Notes: a model not told the origin generated them from the letters alone. Shown: positions 45,767 to 56,411, numbered from the stretch's first letter. The stretch is 64,000 nucleotides of DNA from Thysanoteuthis rhombus (GCA_963457665.1 OY735212.1:2239397-2303396), one strand, 5' to 3'. Made by a program: numbers and translations.

Positions 45767-45775
<9 letters not shown>
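45310..45775 (+). repeat. Dispersed repeat family X, copy with inverted ends
   Basis: TAGAAACCGTCGAG at 45338 and TGACGGTTTCTA at 45763-45774 are inverted copies of each other, 437 bp apart. Between them are the standard family blocks: GGGGGTGATCAATTG, TGAATAAGTTACTTCCCTCG, GGATCAATATAGCAC, a GTGAATAGAACTCCTGAC block and TCTAGATATAATAAGAAG. A (TA)n microsatellite (45774-45830) begins exactly at the right end. Confidence 0.8.

Positions 45776-45830
<55 letters not shown>
45776..45830. repeat. (TA)n microsatellite
   Basis: Pure TA run starting at the terminal TA of the family X copy. Confidence 0.95.
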
Positions 45831-45833
<3 letters not shown>

Positions 45834-46024
45834 TGCTAATGTAAAACCTAGAAACCCTGTTAATGGTTGTGAAGATAACGTCAATAGAGTTTGAGTATTG
45901 GCATACGAACGCCTTGTGGAGAGAGAGAAAAAAAAGCAGGAAATAGTGTGAGAAGAGAATTGAAATTCCTCTTTATGGTCTATGTTCATTAAACGCGTGG
46001 GCGATTATGACTCTCTATTGTTTC

Positions 46025-46330
46025 CTTTCCTTTGTTGCTTTTAGTTTCTGCAATTCTCGATTTTTAAGGCCTTCTGGCACTCGTTCTGCTATCCACTTGC
46101 ACAAACCTTTCAAGTACGTTACCCACTGTCTTTCTCTGCCTCCCCTACCTTCTATGCACCCTGTATGAGTCAAGTTTTCCATCTTTCCTTTCTCATTATG
46201 TGATAATGCCCACAGCTTCCTCTTCCTTGCCTCTTAATGCATCGTCCTTTCAGAACGTGGTTGATCAGGGCTCTCCACAGATTCCTGTTCCTAGTCTCAT
46301 TATCTGCCAGGTTCTTCCTGAACGTGGACA
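46025..46330 (-). pseudogene. LINE ORF2 C-terminal fragment
   Basis: On the minus strand one frame reads GRERQWVTYLKGLCKWIAER followed by VPEGLKNRELQKLKATKERK (46.14-46.03 kb), a typical basic tail 'GRxRxxYLxxL' of non-LTR retrotransposon ORF2. Upstream on the same strand, NRNLWRALINHVLKGRCIKR (46.30-46.24 kb) is in keeping with this. A diverged second copy lies at 46.93-47.12 kb. Confidence 0.5.
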
Positions 46331-46399
46331 ATCATGGATTTCCATGGTTTTATTTATCTATGTCAACGAAGCTGAAAAGTGGTTCATGTTTTTGCCCTC

Positions 46400-46890
46400 G
46401 TCTTCCCTTCTTTCCTTCTGTCCACACGTAATCTCCGTAAGTACTTAATGGATTTCAGTGAAATTATATGGAAGGGCAGACAATGGAACCAGGAGGAGAT
46501 GATGATTAATTTTACGAATAGATTCAGGAATTCTTCTGATTGATAGATATTTTACCATTTTTGTGTTGTTGTTTTTTCATACGTTCATATTTACTCGTAT
46601 GACTGTCCACATGATATCTCTTGAAATTTCGATGAATCTTTATGAAAAATTATTTGCTAGGGCAGGTATCAGGTTCAGGAAAACATGATTTAATCTTGGG
46701 ACGGATCCATGCACATTTATCAGCTTAACGATGCAGTTATATGTTCACGCTACATGATATGGCCATAGTATCGTATCTGTTCACCCGAAATCTCTTGGGA
46801 TTCTCAATGAATTCCAACGACATTTTGCCAAAGGGTGGACAATCAGCGACAGAAGAACTTATTTTTGGGTGGATCCATACAGAAATGCCT
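46400..46890 (+). repeat. Family Y, three successive diverged copies
   Basis: Copies start near 46415 (GTCCACACGTAATCTCCG), 46605 (TGTCCACATGATATCTCTTG) and 46778 (TGTTCACCCGAAATCTCTTG). Each continues with a TTTCRATGAAT-like block, a GGGCAGRYAATGGAACCAGG or GGGCAGGTATCAGGTTCAGG block, an ATGATTAAT/ATGATTTAAT block and a GGATCCAT block. Spacing is about 175-190 bp, so they may be tandem. Confidence 0.55.
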
Positions 46891-46924
46891 GCACCCTGTC
46901 CAACATTGGAGCTAGCAGAGGAAT

Positions 46925-47125
46925 GCATTGAGTGCTTTCTGGTTTCTTTTTACGCTTTCAGTAATTCTCGACCCTTTAGGACTCCTTATTTGGTATTCTT
47001 TCTGACAAGCATTTGTTCAAACTTGTGAAGCAGGTTATCCACTGCCTTCATTTGCTTCTCTTGGCCTCAATTAACCCTGGGAGCGTTAAGTTCTCCAAGC
47101 TCCTCTCTCTCATGTTTCCCCCAAA
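46925..47125 (-). pseudogene. LINE ORF2 C-terminal fragment, second copy
   Basis: Minus-strand fragments AVDNLLHKFEQMLVRKNTK and GVLKGRELLKA align with TYLKGLCKWIAER and VPEGLKNRELQKLKA of the fragment at 46.03-46.33 kb. The DNA similarity (CAGTAATTCTCGACCCTTTAGG versus CTGCAATTCTCGATTTTTAAGG) supports a common origin. Confidence 0.45.
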
Positions 47126-48291
47126 TTACAGCTTTTTTTTTTCTTATATATGATTGGAATTCGTTTAACCTTCCTGAAAATTGCATTTAGCAATTTTATT
47201 GTAGATATTTTAATGCTATAATTTATCTTGATTTTTTAAGGTAAAAATACATTTTCAAGACGGTAAGAAGTAACGTTTAGAACTTTCTAAGTACAGAGGA
47301 CTGAATAAGCTGTATCGGTTTTTATTCAAATAACTAAACCAATTTTGTTCAATTTTTGTCTTTAGAATTCACATAATATTATATCAAAGGTGAACAAAGC
47401 CGTTTTTCCTACAAAAAATCCCGATTTTTTGATCGAAACTCATTGTATTGATTATCGCTACCATTTTACCTCTGTGAAGCACATAAAATTGTTTATTTGC
47501 TATTCAAATTTCGAGATGCCGGTCATTAAACAATTAATTCAAATACCGGATCTTAGTTGTTACTTTTTCTAAAAGTTACTGTCATAACAAAAAGACGTTT
47601 TTTTTTTAGATTTACTCTCATAATTCAGTTTCTTTGGAGTAAATTAAACAGTAAACTGAACGTCTGTGAGAAGTGCTTACTATTTACTTGAAAACAACTC
47701 ATGATTTACTCTCAATTTGTATAAATATAATTTGGGGAAACTGGCCCTTGTGAGTGGTTATTTCAAGCTAAATGGTACATACGATCGTGAAACCTTGAAT
47801 TGAGTGATGATTTAATATGTTACAGTCGTAAATCCAATATAGCCATGTTGCTACCACGCGGAGTTCACGTGGGTATTTTCAGCTAGCATCGTTAGTTACA
47901 CATGTAGCCTGCTTAGCAGTCTACGTACCTACTAATTTCTAACCATTACCACTTGTACAGTAAAGGGTCCAATTTTGAAATTAAAAGTGGGCTCTTTTTC
48001 ACTTCAATTTAGATGCTTTATGTTTTGTTTTGTCGAATTTGGGAGTCCAGTGTTGGTAATATTTTGATTCACGTTCCAAATACCAGTGCTGCGAATTGAA
48101 ATGTTATTTTTTTAATTTTTAAATTTAAGCGACTTCCAGAATTGAAAAATCGAAAGTTCACTTCTAAATTGGCACGCCAGTACTCTACCCAAGTTGGAAT
48201 CTTAGAGGAACACCATTCCCTACCTCTGTTTCTTTCCATTTGACCTAGTATAATATTAAGGCAAGCATAGTAAAGATAATTACACGCAATT
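47126..48291. other. Unassigned sequence
   Basis: About 1.2 kb AT-rich sequence without recognisable gene or repeat. Confidence 0.45.
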
Positions 48292-48813
48292 AAGCAAAGA
48301 ATCACATTAGGATGGCAAGCCTTTGGCACAGCAAGCTCACCCTTCAAAAATAAGAAGATCCAATTAATCCTAAAAAGAGGGGTGTATATATAACAAACGC
48401 ATCCTCACAATAGTCACTTATGGAGCTGAAACATAGAACCTATCCAAGAGACAGACCTGCTAATTGAGAACCATGCAACGTGCACATGAAAGAATTATGC
48501 TGGGCCTCACATGGAGAGACCACAAGACAGCATAGTACATCTGGAAAAAGACAGGAGTCAGGGACATTATAGAATCCATTAAAAATCTCAAATGGCAGTG
48601 GGCTGGCCATGTTGCAAGAATGGCAGGCAACCGATGGACACCGCAACTCAAGACATGTATCCCCAGAGATCACATGTGCAACTGAAGCCAGCAGTGTATT
48701 AGATTGAGAGACGAGCTAGACAAATTCAGAAAGTACTTGCTCCGTGAAGCCCATGATAGAAAAGTGTGGCAAATCATGGGGAAGGTCTATGTCCAACAAC
48801 GGACGTTCATAGA

Positions 48814-48847
<34 letters not shown>
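48292..48847 (+). pseudogene. RTE-type LINE 3' end with (GAT)n tail
   Basis: Begins abruptly at AAGCAAAGAATCACATTAGG (KQRITLGWQAFGTASSPFK in translation) and continues LRTMQRAHERIMLGLTWRD, TGVRDIIESIKNLKWQWAGH and VARMAGNRW, then LDKFRKYLLREAHDRKVWQ with IMGKVYVQQ. After a stop, GACGTTCATAGAATGATGAT leads into (GAT)n at 48815-48847. Only a few frame disruptions are present (a TATATA insertion, point stops). It is much more similar to the copy at 54.4 kb than to the others, indicating a younger subfamily. The 5' truncation is typical of LINE retroposition. Confidence 0.85.
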
Positions 48848-48850
<3 letters not shown>

Positions 48851-49463
48851 GCTGAGGGTTGCTTAGACACGATATTGGGAGGCATCAACGAGGAACATAC
48901 TCATGCCACCATCGAACTCGTCCCCAAGATGAGCTTGTTAACCATCTCATCTTGTTAAACACCTGCTGTACCTTTTTGTGGGTATTCATTTGGTTTAACT
49001 CAGTCTGGCACTGTCGTTCCGAAGGATTTAAGGACATTCCAGCTTTTCTTCAAGAAGAATACTAGTCTTACCTTCGAAGTTGCAACGAAAAAGAATTTTA
49101 AACTATCATTTTTATTTCGAGTTTAATATAACTTTATCATGATAATTAGTTTAATTTTATAGTTAAAATTGAATTACCTTAAAATCACTTCTGGGAAGCG
49201 AACGTTGCAGTCGTTTATGGAAATTGAAAATTTTATTGAAGTTTATAAAACACAACGACTAAAAGCAAACACTCTAACTTAGTTTAGAATAATTTTAATG
49301 AAAAAATCTTTTAAGGAAAATTCCGACATCTGACGTTCTTGTATCACCCATCCCCACTATCCTCAAGCCAAAAACATTCACCACAACATCTATTCTTCTC
49401 TAATGACCTTATTCCCCGCCTGGACTGACTACACACCCCCTTTGGGGGGATTTTTCCCTCGGC
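48848..49463. other. Unassigned sequence
   Basis: No gene recognised. Confidence 0.4.
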
Positions 49464-49475
49464 TGGGAACCACTG
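49464..49475 (-). mobile_element. hAT-like terminal inverted repeat
   Basis: TGGGAACCACTG is the complement of CAGTGGTTCCCA, the usual start of many hAT transposons. No matching left end or transposase is seen nearby, so this is a relic end only. Confidence 0.4.
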
Positions 49476-49847
49476 CCTAGCACAAAGCAATTAATTTTTG
49501 AATCATTCGCGTTTAGCATCATTCTTTGCGACGTTAAAGATAATCAGTTTATGTTTGACAATTTAATATTGAAGTCTTGCATGTTCAGTCGGTTTCAAAA
49601 TTTAACGCCACTTTTATTCATAACATTTTCTATCGATTTTTAATCTGAAGTCTGAAATACGTAATTATATTTCTTTTATACGTGGTATTTTTTTTTACAT
49701 TTCTTTAAAGATTTCATAAGCGCTTCTTGAGAAGTCGCTCGAATTCCCCTTTCTTGACAATGAACGGATGGAAGGGCAATTTAATTACCAGACACGGAAG
49801 AACAGGTCTTCCATTCTCAGTCGACCATGAAAATCTGCTATAATTTG
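49476..49847. other. Unassigned sequence
   Basis: Nothing recognised. Confidence 0.35.
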
Positions 49848-50139
49848 CATCATCATCATCATCATCATCCCCCTCCCCCATATAACGTCCGTCGTTGGAC
49901 ATAGTCCTTTATCATACCTCTCTATCATCGGCGTTGCTGAGCCATTACTATCCAGGAGTCGTGTGATATTCCTGCAACATAGACACATAAGTTGGTTCCC
50001 CCTTCTTTAGAATTAGTGCGATCTTTTTGCTTGCTCTTCCGAGAGTTTGCCAACCTTGGATGATTCTTTGTTTCACATCTACCGGGGACAACGAATGATA
50101 TTTACTGAAATCGAATTTGTAGAGGAGGACGCGCTGCAC
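49848..50139 (-). pseudogene. RTE-type LINE 3' end with (GAT)n tail, internally deleted
   Basis: On the minus strand VDVKQRIIQGWQTLGRASKK and IALILKK correspond to the EEEIKRRITLGWQAFGTASS block of the 54.4-kb copy. After a deletion of the central part, SNGSATPMIERYDKGLCPTT and a (GAT)n tail (49869-49848) give the 3' end. The tail is preceded by TATGTCCAACGACGGACGTT, the same 3'-end sequence as the other copies. Confidence 0.7.
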
Positions 50140-50148
50140 ACTACAAAC

Positions 50149-51135
50149 ACGTCTTATTCCTCTGTCTTGACGACCTTATCGACGTGCTGTTTGCTTGTTA
50201 CAAGAATCGAACGTTTCATGGCTGTATCAGCAGTGAAACAGAATGACATTTCAGATCTTATCTTTCCAAATGTGTGAAGTTTCATTTAATCTATTTATTT
50301 TCGTCTTTGTTTTCGCTTCTTTCTCCCTTTCAAGATGACAGTGATCTATGTAGTCGTTTACTAAGAGGAAAGTAACGTTGGAATCAATAGAAAATCAATG
50401 CATCGAATATGCAATTACTTTCGATTAAGCAAAGAAAGAGAAAGCAGGTCTGATTGGTCACTCAATAGAAACCATTACGTAACCAATGTCTTTTAGCTGC
50501 ATATCGTGTTAGGCATGATCAATTAAGAAATTGGAGAAACAGTTGAATAAATTACTTCTTCTGCATCTTGTTGGACAGTGATCACCGAAAGAGTCTGAAC
50601 CTTCAAAAAAAAAAGAACCCTCCCCCCCAAAAAATAAGCATGAATGCTGCTGGACACTAACTAATAATCTATGTAGCATTAACTTACATTGAGGAATGAA
50701 CCCCATCTAAAAACCCATTGAGAACGGTAATTTTCTAAAGACTCTTTTTTTCAGACATGATAAGGAGTAAATGCTGTAAATTTCAGCACTCTAGCTCCAT
50801 TGGTGCGGCCAGCACATGTGATACATACATGCATAAATACATTGCCAGCCAGTCAGTCAGGTGATCAGTCAGTAAGTCACACCAACTTGAAAACTGAAGA
50901 AACCTATGTTGAAAGTTTTGGTAGACGGTTTCTAACAGGTTGATCCGTCATTTGAAGTTTGTTCCGCTTATTGTTTTTTCTCGTTGTTTTGTCCTCTTTC
51001 ATCTTATGGAAGATAGTGATATATGTTGTGACTTACTGGGAGGACAAACCTTGTTGCTGTAAGATCAAAATCCACTCTGTCTTCTATTCCAACTGAAGAT
51101 GATTACTGCAACCTCTGTATTGGATATGCTACACT
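50149..51135 (+). repeat. Family X copy with flanking L module on both sides
   Basis: L module (50149-50450): TCTGTCTTGACGACCTTATC, GTTACAAGAATCGAACG, a GATGACAGTGATCTATG block and CGTTTACTAAGAGGAAAG. X part (50440-50945) with ends TAGAAACCATTACG (50466) and AGACGGTTTCTA (50923-50934) and interior GTGATCACCGAAAGAG and AATGCTGCTGGACACTAAC. A second partial L module follows (50950-51130: TTGTTCCGCTTATTG, GGAAGATAGTGATATATG, TTACTGGGAGGACAAACC). The L module also precedes the X copy at 52.5 kb. Confidence 0.75.
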
Positions 51136-51673
51136 AAATCGATGATATGTCTACTTGGCGAAACTTTCTGAAAAAAAAGTTTTATTTCTCTTTGATAACA
51201 TAAACTTTTGATCGTAAAAGTTCACTGTTTTATATCCTTCTTTTGATCAGATAAAATCTAAAGTACGAATTCATTTATTTTTTCGAAAAGAAAAATTAAA
51301 ATTACGTATTTACCTATTTTATTTTCTTTCACAAACTTTCGATTGTAATAAAGTAGTTGTTCTACATCTTTCTTTAGATAGATAAACTTTTGATTAAATT
51401 TAAACAATGCATTTATTTTTTAAGTCGAACTCATTACACTAGCAAATAGTCTAAGATCGACTTGCTTACCCTCATTAAACTAATTTCGAAGTAAGTTCAA
51501 CGGCAGTTACTAGAATTAGCATCCGGCGAGCTAAATATCTACCCGTTACGCCACTTCGGATACTATCATGATTCCTAGATAACCCTATCAACAAGGGCGT
51601 TGCAGGAGATTCGAGGATCTAGGGGAACCAACAGTGCTTGGCTCTTTGAGAGCCCCCCATCAAACATTTAGTG
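51136..51673. other. Unassigned sequence with one tRNA-like patch
   Basis: On the minus strand AGTGGCGTAACGGGTAGATA near 51555 looks like an A-box region, but no B-box follows. Otherwise nothing recognised. Confidence 0.35.
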
Positions 51674-51800
51674 CAGTGGTTCCCATCGGACAGGCTATGA
51701 GCCCCTGGGGACCCCAAGGGTATTACTGAGAGTTCGCAGGCACACTTTTCAAAAGTTTGGGACCAATTACCTTAATGGTAATACAGCTACAAATTTGAGG
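51674..51800 (+). mobile_element. hAT-like left end
   Basis: Starts CAGTGGTTCCCATCGGACAG, followed by GGGGACCCCAAGGG and a CAGGCACACTTTTCAAAAG block, typical of the left end of nonautonomous hAT elements. The right end was not found within the next kilobase. Confidence 0.4.
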
Positions 51801-52267
51801 GCCCGGGGAACTTCAGCCCATTGAAAGCCCCCTCTGACATTTTGAAATTTGTCGTTGTATGATGTTATCAAAAATGCAAAAGATAAAGTACTATTCATAA
51901 AGTTTCACAATTCCAATCAAATGATTACTTTTTGACTTTTCCTTCGAGAAAAATGAACGAAAGTGTACTACAGTGAACTCTGTTAACTACGGCATCCCAA
52001 GTGCTGTTATTACGAATATGCCGTTATAACAGGTGGATTTTGTACGTAGTGTATAAATATTGAGAAGCCAAGAAAGTCCAGACAACAAGGTGGCATGATT
52101 TTGAGGGTTTACTAGTTTTAGTTTCGAGAAAAATACACTGGAATTTTCATGTACTGTTGCCGAAGCTAATCTTCGACAATAGTCTTGCAAGAACATAAAA
52201 CAAAGTACTTTTAAAACACATGTGTCATTAAATAGTGCCGACAGAATGAGTGCCGTTACAAATAGAG

Positions 52268-52270
<3 letters not shown>
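51801..52270. other. Unassigned sequence
   Basis: No gene recognised. Confidence 0.4.

Positions 52271-52341
<71 letters not shown>
52271..52341. repeat. (TA)n microsatellite
   Basis: Pure TA run of about 35 repeats. Confidence 0.97.
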
Positions 52342-52344
<3 letters not shown>

Positions 52345-52484
52345 ATATCATTGTATTTTTCGTTTATAGACGAGTAATCTAGGCCACGGACAAACTTGTT
52401 CAGCGGCCATTTTGAGTGAGCGCAGAAGTCAATTATTTCCCTTGACATATGTCCTTTTCATGCAATCGACAACACAAATACATC

Positions 52485-53400
52485 TCATTTCTCTGTCTTA
52501 ACGACCTGATTGACTTGCTGATTGCTTGTAACAAGAATTGAACATTTTATGGCTGACTCAGCAGTGAAAGAAAATGAATCACTAAATCTTATCTGTCCAA
52601 TCATGTAAAGGTTTGTTTCGCTTATTCGTGTCCGTCCTTGTTTCTGCCAGTTTCTCCTTTGGAGGATGAGAATGATATATGTTGTCGTTTACTGCGAGGA
52701 AAGCAATGTTAGAATCAATGGAAGATCAATGTGTTGAATGTGCGATTACTTTCAATTTAGAAAAGAAAAGGAAGACACGTCTGGTTCGGTGGTTAGTTAC
52801 TCAATAGGAAGCATCACGTGAACAAAGTCTCTTAGCAGGTGAATATAAGTGGAAATTTATCCACTCTCTTCCTGGTCGCTACTTGTCTCTCTTTAACCAA
52901 GACATTGATAAGTTAACCCCCTCCAAAAAAAAAAAAAAAAAGGAAAATAAGCATTCGTTCTGATTATTAAATGAATTTAAACGACAGGCCTGGTTACTCA
53001 CTCAATAGAAACTGTCATCTGACCGATCTCCTAGCAAGTTATTTTGTTGAGGGACACCAATTAAGGAATTGGAAAAGGAGTGATATATATACAAATTACT
53101 TTTAACATGCATGAACGCTGTCCGATGCAAACCAGTCACCAATTTAGTATAAAATTTCATTGCGAATTAAACCCGTGTGTGTGAGTGTGCGGAGGATGTC
53201 TGAAAACAAAAGGATATATTTTCCTAGATATTATAAGGCGTACATATTTAAATCTCCAGCCCTGTAGCTCCGTTGATGCAGCCTGTAAATGTGATTCATG
53301 CATAGCCAGCCAGGCAACAAGCCTGCTATCTGAACGGACTGACTGACAGATAGACAAACAGGCAGAATCAATAAAATAATGAAGATACCTATTGTTATCT
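52485..53400 (+). repeat. L module plus two partial family X copies
   Basis: L module (52488-52800) matches 50149-50480 block by block: TCTGTCTTAACGACCTGATT, GTAACAAGAATTGAAC, GATATATGTTGTCGTTTACT and GCGAGGAAAGCAATG. A short X copy follows (52780-52960: TAGTTACTCAATAGGAAGC) and then a second X start (52985-53400: GGCCTGGTTACTCACTCAATAG), with CAATTTAGTATAAAATTTC, CAGCCCTGTAGCTCCGTTG and GACTGACTGACAGATAG near its right end. Confidence 0.7.
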
Positions 53401-53864
53401 CTAAGTGGAAAGGATCCTAGCCACAGACAGAGAACCGAGAAAATCACACTATCTTTTTACATAAGTAGATATCATTCGTATTATATACAATGTTTACTGG
53501 AGATTTCCTTACAGATAACTATCTTGTATTACAGCTTTCAAAATTTTTATCTCGCATTAATTAACCTTTCAAATTAATTCAGAGCGTTAATCATTCAAGA
53601 TTAGCTCTTGACAATCAGCCAGTCATCTTGTCTAAACGTAATTAGAGAGTTAATTAGTCCTAAGGAGAATTCGATGTAGCCAAACATTCAACTGTATTGC
53701 ATGTATAAAATATTAATTACAAGTTTTGATGATTATTCAGGTCATTTAGTATATGTTCACTTACGACTCACTCGCTCAATGATGGTGAAATTATGACACG
53801 AGTGTTAACAATGACATGTTGCAGGCTCTTGGGTGACACACGAATGACTTGGGAGAAAAATTGA
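53401..53864. other. Unassigned sequence
   Basis: No gene recognised. Confidence 0.4.
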
Positions 53865-54245
53865 ACAACCGTGGGTACAAAAGGTGGTGAAAGGTTTAAA
53901 TCTTTTTTCAAATGTGCGGATGTTTGGGTGTTCAAGCGCAACACCGTTTTATCTAAAGACTTAAAAATTGGCTTCAATACTCCAGTAGACCTCTTAAAGT
54001 ATGATTTATTTATCTATTTTTGGAAAAAAGGATCCCTTTTGTCGCTTTCGGAACTTATTTCGATGGGTTTATTGATAGCATTTAAATCTCCAAGGATTAA
54101 TTATGATTTATTTTCAATGGAAAACGCCAGGGATGGCATTAACAGAATCTATTCTAACCATATTTGTTCTTCAATTATACTTTCTACATGACTTCGAATT
54201 TTGACGCTACGGTTGTTCAATCATTGACTGTTTTGTTCTTTTTGA
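53865..54245 (+). repeat. Family W copy with a 107-codon open frame
   Basis: Open from the ATG at 53871 to the stop at 54191. The protein-like reading contains KRNTVLSKDLKIGFNTPVD, LISMGLLIAFKSPRINYD and NARDGINRIYSNHICSS. Blocks CCGTTTTATC...ACTTAAAAATTGG with CAATACTCC, and AAAACGCCAGGGATGGCATTA, match the decayed family W sequence at 32.9-33.3 kb. That the longer intact frame occurs in one copy and remnants in the other suggests an old mobile gene fragment. I do not recognise the protein. Confidence 0.45.
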
Positions 54246-54376
54246 ATTTCAGTTCGATATCCTAATTTTCTAAGTTTATTTCTAGTTTCCAAGTTACATT
54301 TCATTAAAATTCTAGTTTCATGAATACATTGGAAAAATAGACCACTTATTAATAAGCATTTACCTAAAACTAATAC

Positions 54377-55001
54377 AGAACCGGAGAAAGTAGATCACAA
54401 CATCTACCTAGGACAACGAATTTCCTTGAAACCCTCAAAAGAAGAAGAAATCAAGCGAAGAATCACACTAGGATGGCAAGCCTTTGGCACAGCGAGCTCA
54501 CCCTTCAAAAATAAGAAGATTCTATTTATCCTAAAAAGAGGGATGTATAACCAATGCATCCTCCCAATAGTCACTTATAGAGCTGAAACATGGAACCTAT
54601 CCAAGAGACAGATCTGCCAATTGAGAACCATGCAACGTGCGCATGAAATAATTATGCTGGGCCTCACATGGAGAGACCACAAGACAGCACAGTGCATCCA
54701 GGAAAAGACAAGAGTTAGGGACATCAGAGAATCCATTAAAAATCTCAGATGGCAGTGGGCTGGCTATGTTGCAAGAATGACAGACAACTGATGGATATCA
54801 CGACTCACGACATGTATCCCCGGAGATCACATGCAGAACTGAGGCTGGCAAAATATTAGATGGAGAGACGATCTAGACAAGTTCAGAAAATACTGGCTCC
54901 GTGACGTCCATGATAGAGAAGTGTGGTGAATCCTGGGTAAGGTTTATGTCCATCGACGGACTTAAAAAGACTGATGATGATGATGATAATGATGATGATG
55001 A
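54377..55001 (+). pseudogene. RTE-type LINE 3' end with (GAT)n tail
   Basis: The best preserved C-terminal ORF2 segment in the window. From about 54377: EKVDHNIYLGQRISLKPS, EEEIKRRITLGWQAFGTASS, an ILKRGMYNQCILPIVTYRAE block, TWNLSKRQICQLRTMQRAHE, IIMLGLTWRDHKTAQC, and IKNLRWQWAGYVARMTDN before a stop at about 54790. Decayed sequence then reads IRWRDDLDKFRKYWLRD to a GKVYV block and TGTCCATCGACGGACTTA, and ends in (GAT)n (54973-55001). The DNA-binding-like C-terminal basic region is intact over 120 codons, unusual for this window. The 5' part including reverse transcriptase is missing. Confidence 0.87.
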
Positions 55002-55135
55002 ATACACATTTATACATATAAATAAGAGGTTTATCTAAAAAGATAAAATTTTGACACGCTGGAAAATAAAGATTCGCCACTGCTGCACTCGTTGGACACG
55101 TTGAAATTCTACAATTACGAATATCCATTATCACG

Positions 55136-55640
55136 TGCCCTTACTCTTCTCTCTTGCTCTATTCCTGTGTCTGCATACCCCACCATCTCTGTCTCTGTCT
55201 CTGTCACCCCTTTCAGTCTTCGGTGGCTGTCGAACATTTTCCCATTCCCTCAGTAAAGTACCTGACACTCTTTCCTCCCCTCTCCATTTCTATCCGTTTA
55301 TCAAACTATGTTTCTTTCCAGCCCTATCCCTAATTGCCCTCTCATCAAATTACCTATCTTTCTTTTCTCCCCGTCCCTCTTACTATGCCCCACTAAACTG
55401 CATTACTTCCATTTCCTTCTCTTTCTACCTTCTAATTAAACTATTTTTCTTTATTCTATCCCTCTCTCCATTTCCTCTCATTAAACTATCTAACTTTTCC
55501 TTTCCCCCTCTTTTTTCCTACCCTACTTTCAAATCAGTTAACTTTTCTTTCTCCTTTCCTACTCCTTCAGTAATCTACCTAATATCTTCCTTCCCTCTAT
55601 TTTTCTACTCTTCTATTAAACTAACATCAGTATATGGTAA
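55136..55640. repeat. Polypyrimidine tract with ~45-bp degenerate period
   Basis: About 500 bp in which the plus strand is nearly all C and T, with TCTCTGTCTCTGTCTCTGTC near 55188. A word like ATTAAACTAT interrupts it at about 55301, 55345, 55392, 55435, 55480, 55530, 55570 and 55615, a spacing of 40-50 bases (mean near 45), so it is a decayed minisatellite. The 175-codon frame across it is compositional. Confidence 0.8.
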
Positions 55641-56411
55641 TAGAATGCTTAGGATTAACTAATAAATGGTTTGAGATATTCAATTTGTATCAAATAAATG
55701 AGTAATTTATTTTCATGAAAAATGTTCTGGTTTACTGAACCAAAAATTCAATTGGATCTTGTGATTCCATAACGTAGCATTAACAAAGAAACAAACAGAA
55801 AGACTCGTTTCACAAAACAGTTTGTAATACTGAAGGAAAACATCCCTGATTTTTCATAGATTTACCGTAGGTTATCACAAAGATACATTAGTGGGGCACC
55901 CAGGGAGGATCGAGCTCCTTACAGTGATAATGGCCAGTATCTCAAGCTTGTTGAACATTAGTATACCGCTTGTGAAACTCAGGATTTTATAAAATAACGA
56001 AAATGTCTGGGATTTCATCTAAAATAAAGAAAACGATATCTAATCGCGTCCTCATGTGGTCATATTCGACACAAGGCCAGGTTTAATAAGGGGTACCACG
56101 CGCCTATGAGGGTCACAAAAAAATTGACTCATTCTCTTGACACTCACCCTGTTGCCACGGTTCATGTATAAAGGATCAACCCTGATCTTATCTTTTCAAG
56201 TGTAACAGGGAGATGTAGTCCTGGGGAACAGTTCCTTGGAACATTTTTGGCCACAAAAGAGGACCAGATATCCCGCTGACCTGAGCCAGAAGGTTGAGAA
56301 AAAGAGAGGTCCAACCTGAATGGATAACAGATACTGGGTACCTGAATGATGTTCTTATATAACTTAACCCCAGGTGTTATTTACTGAGTATTAACACCGT
56401 CAAAATTTGTT
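55641..56411. other. Unassigned sequence, possibly mariner 5' region
   Basis: No gene. The part near 56200-56400 may include the upstream portion of the mariner relic but no transposase motif is readable. Confidence 0.35.

Noticed and set aside
49464..51800. One complete hAT transposon from the end at 49475 and the end at 51674
   Set aside because: The two ends point away from each other (right end first, then left end), so they cannot bound one element.
55135..55662. 175-codon plus-strand open frame
   Set aside because: Read from a polypyrimidine tract; Ser/Leu/Phe/Pro composition is forced by C/T-only codons.
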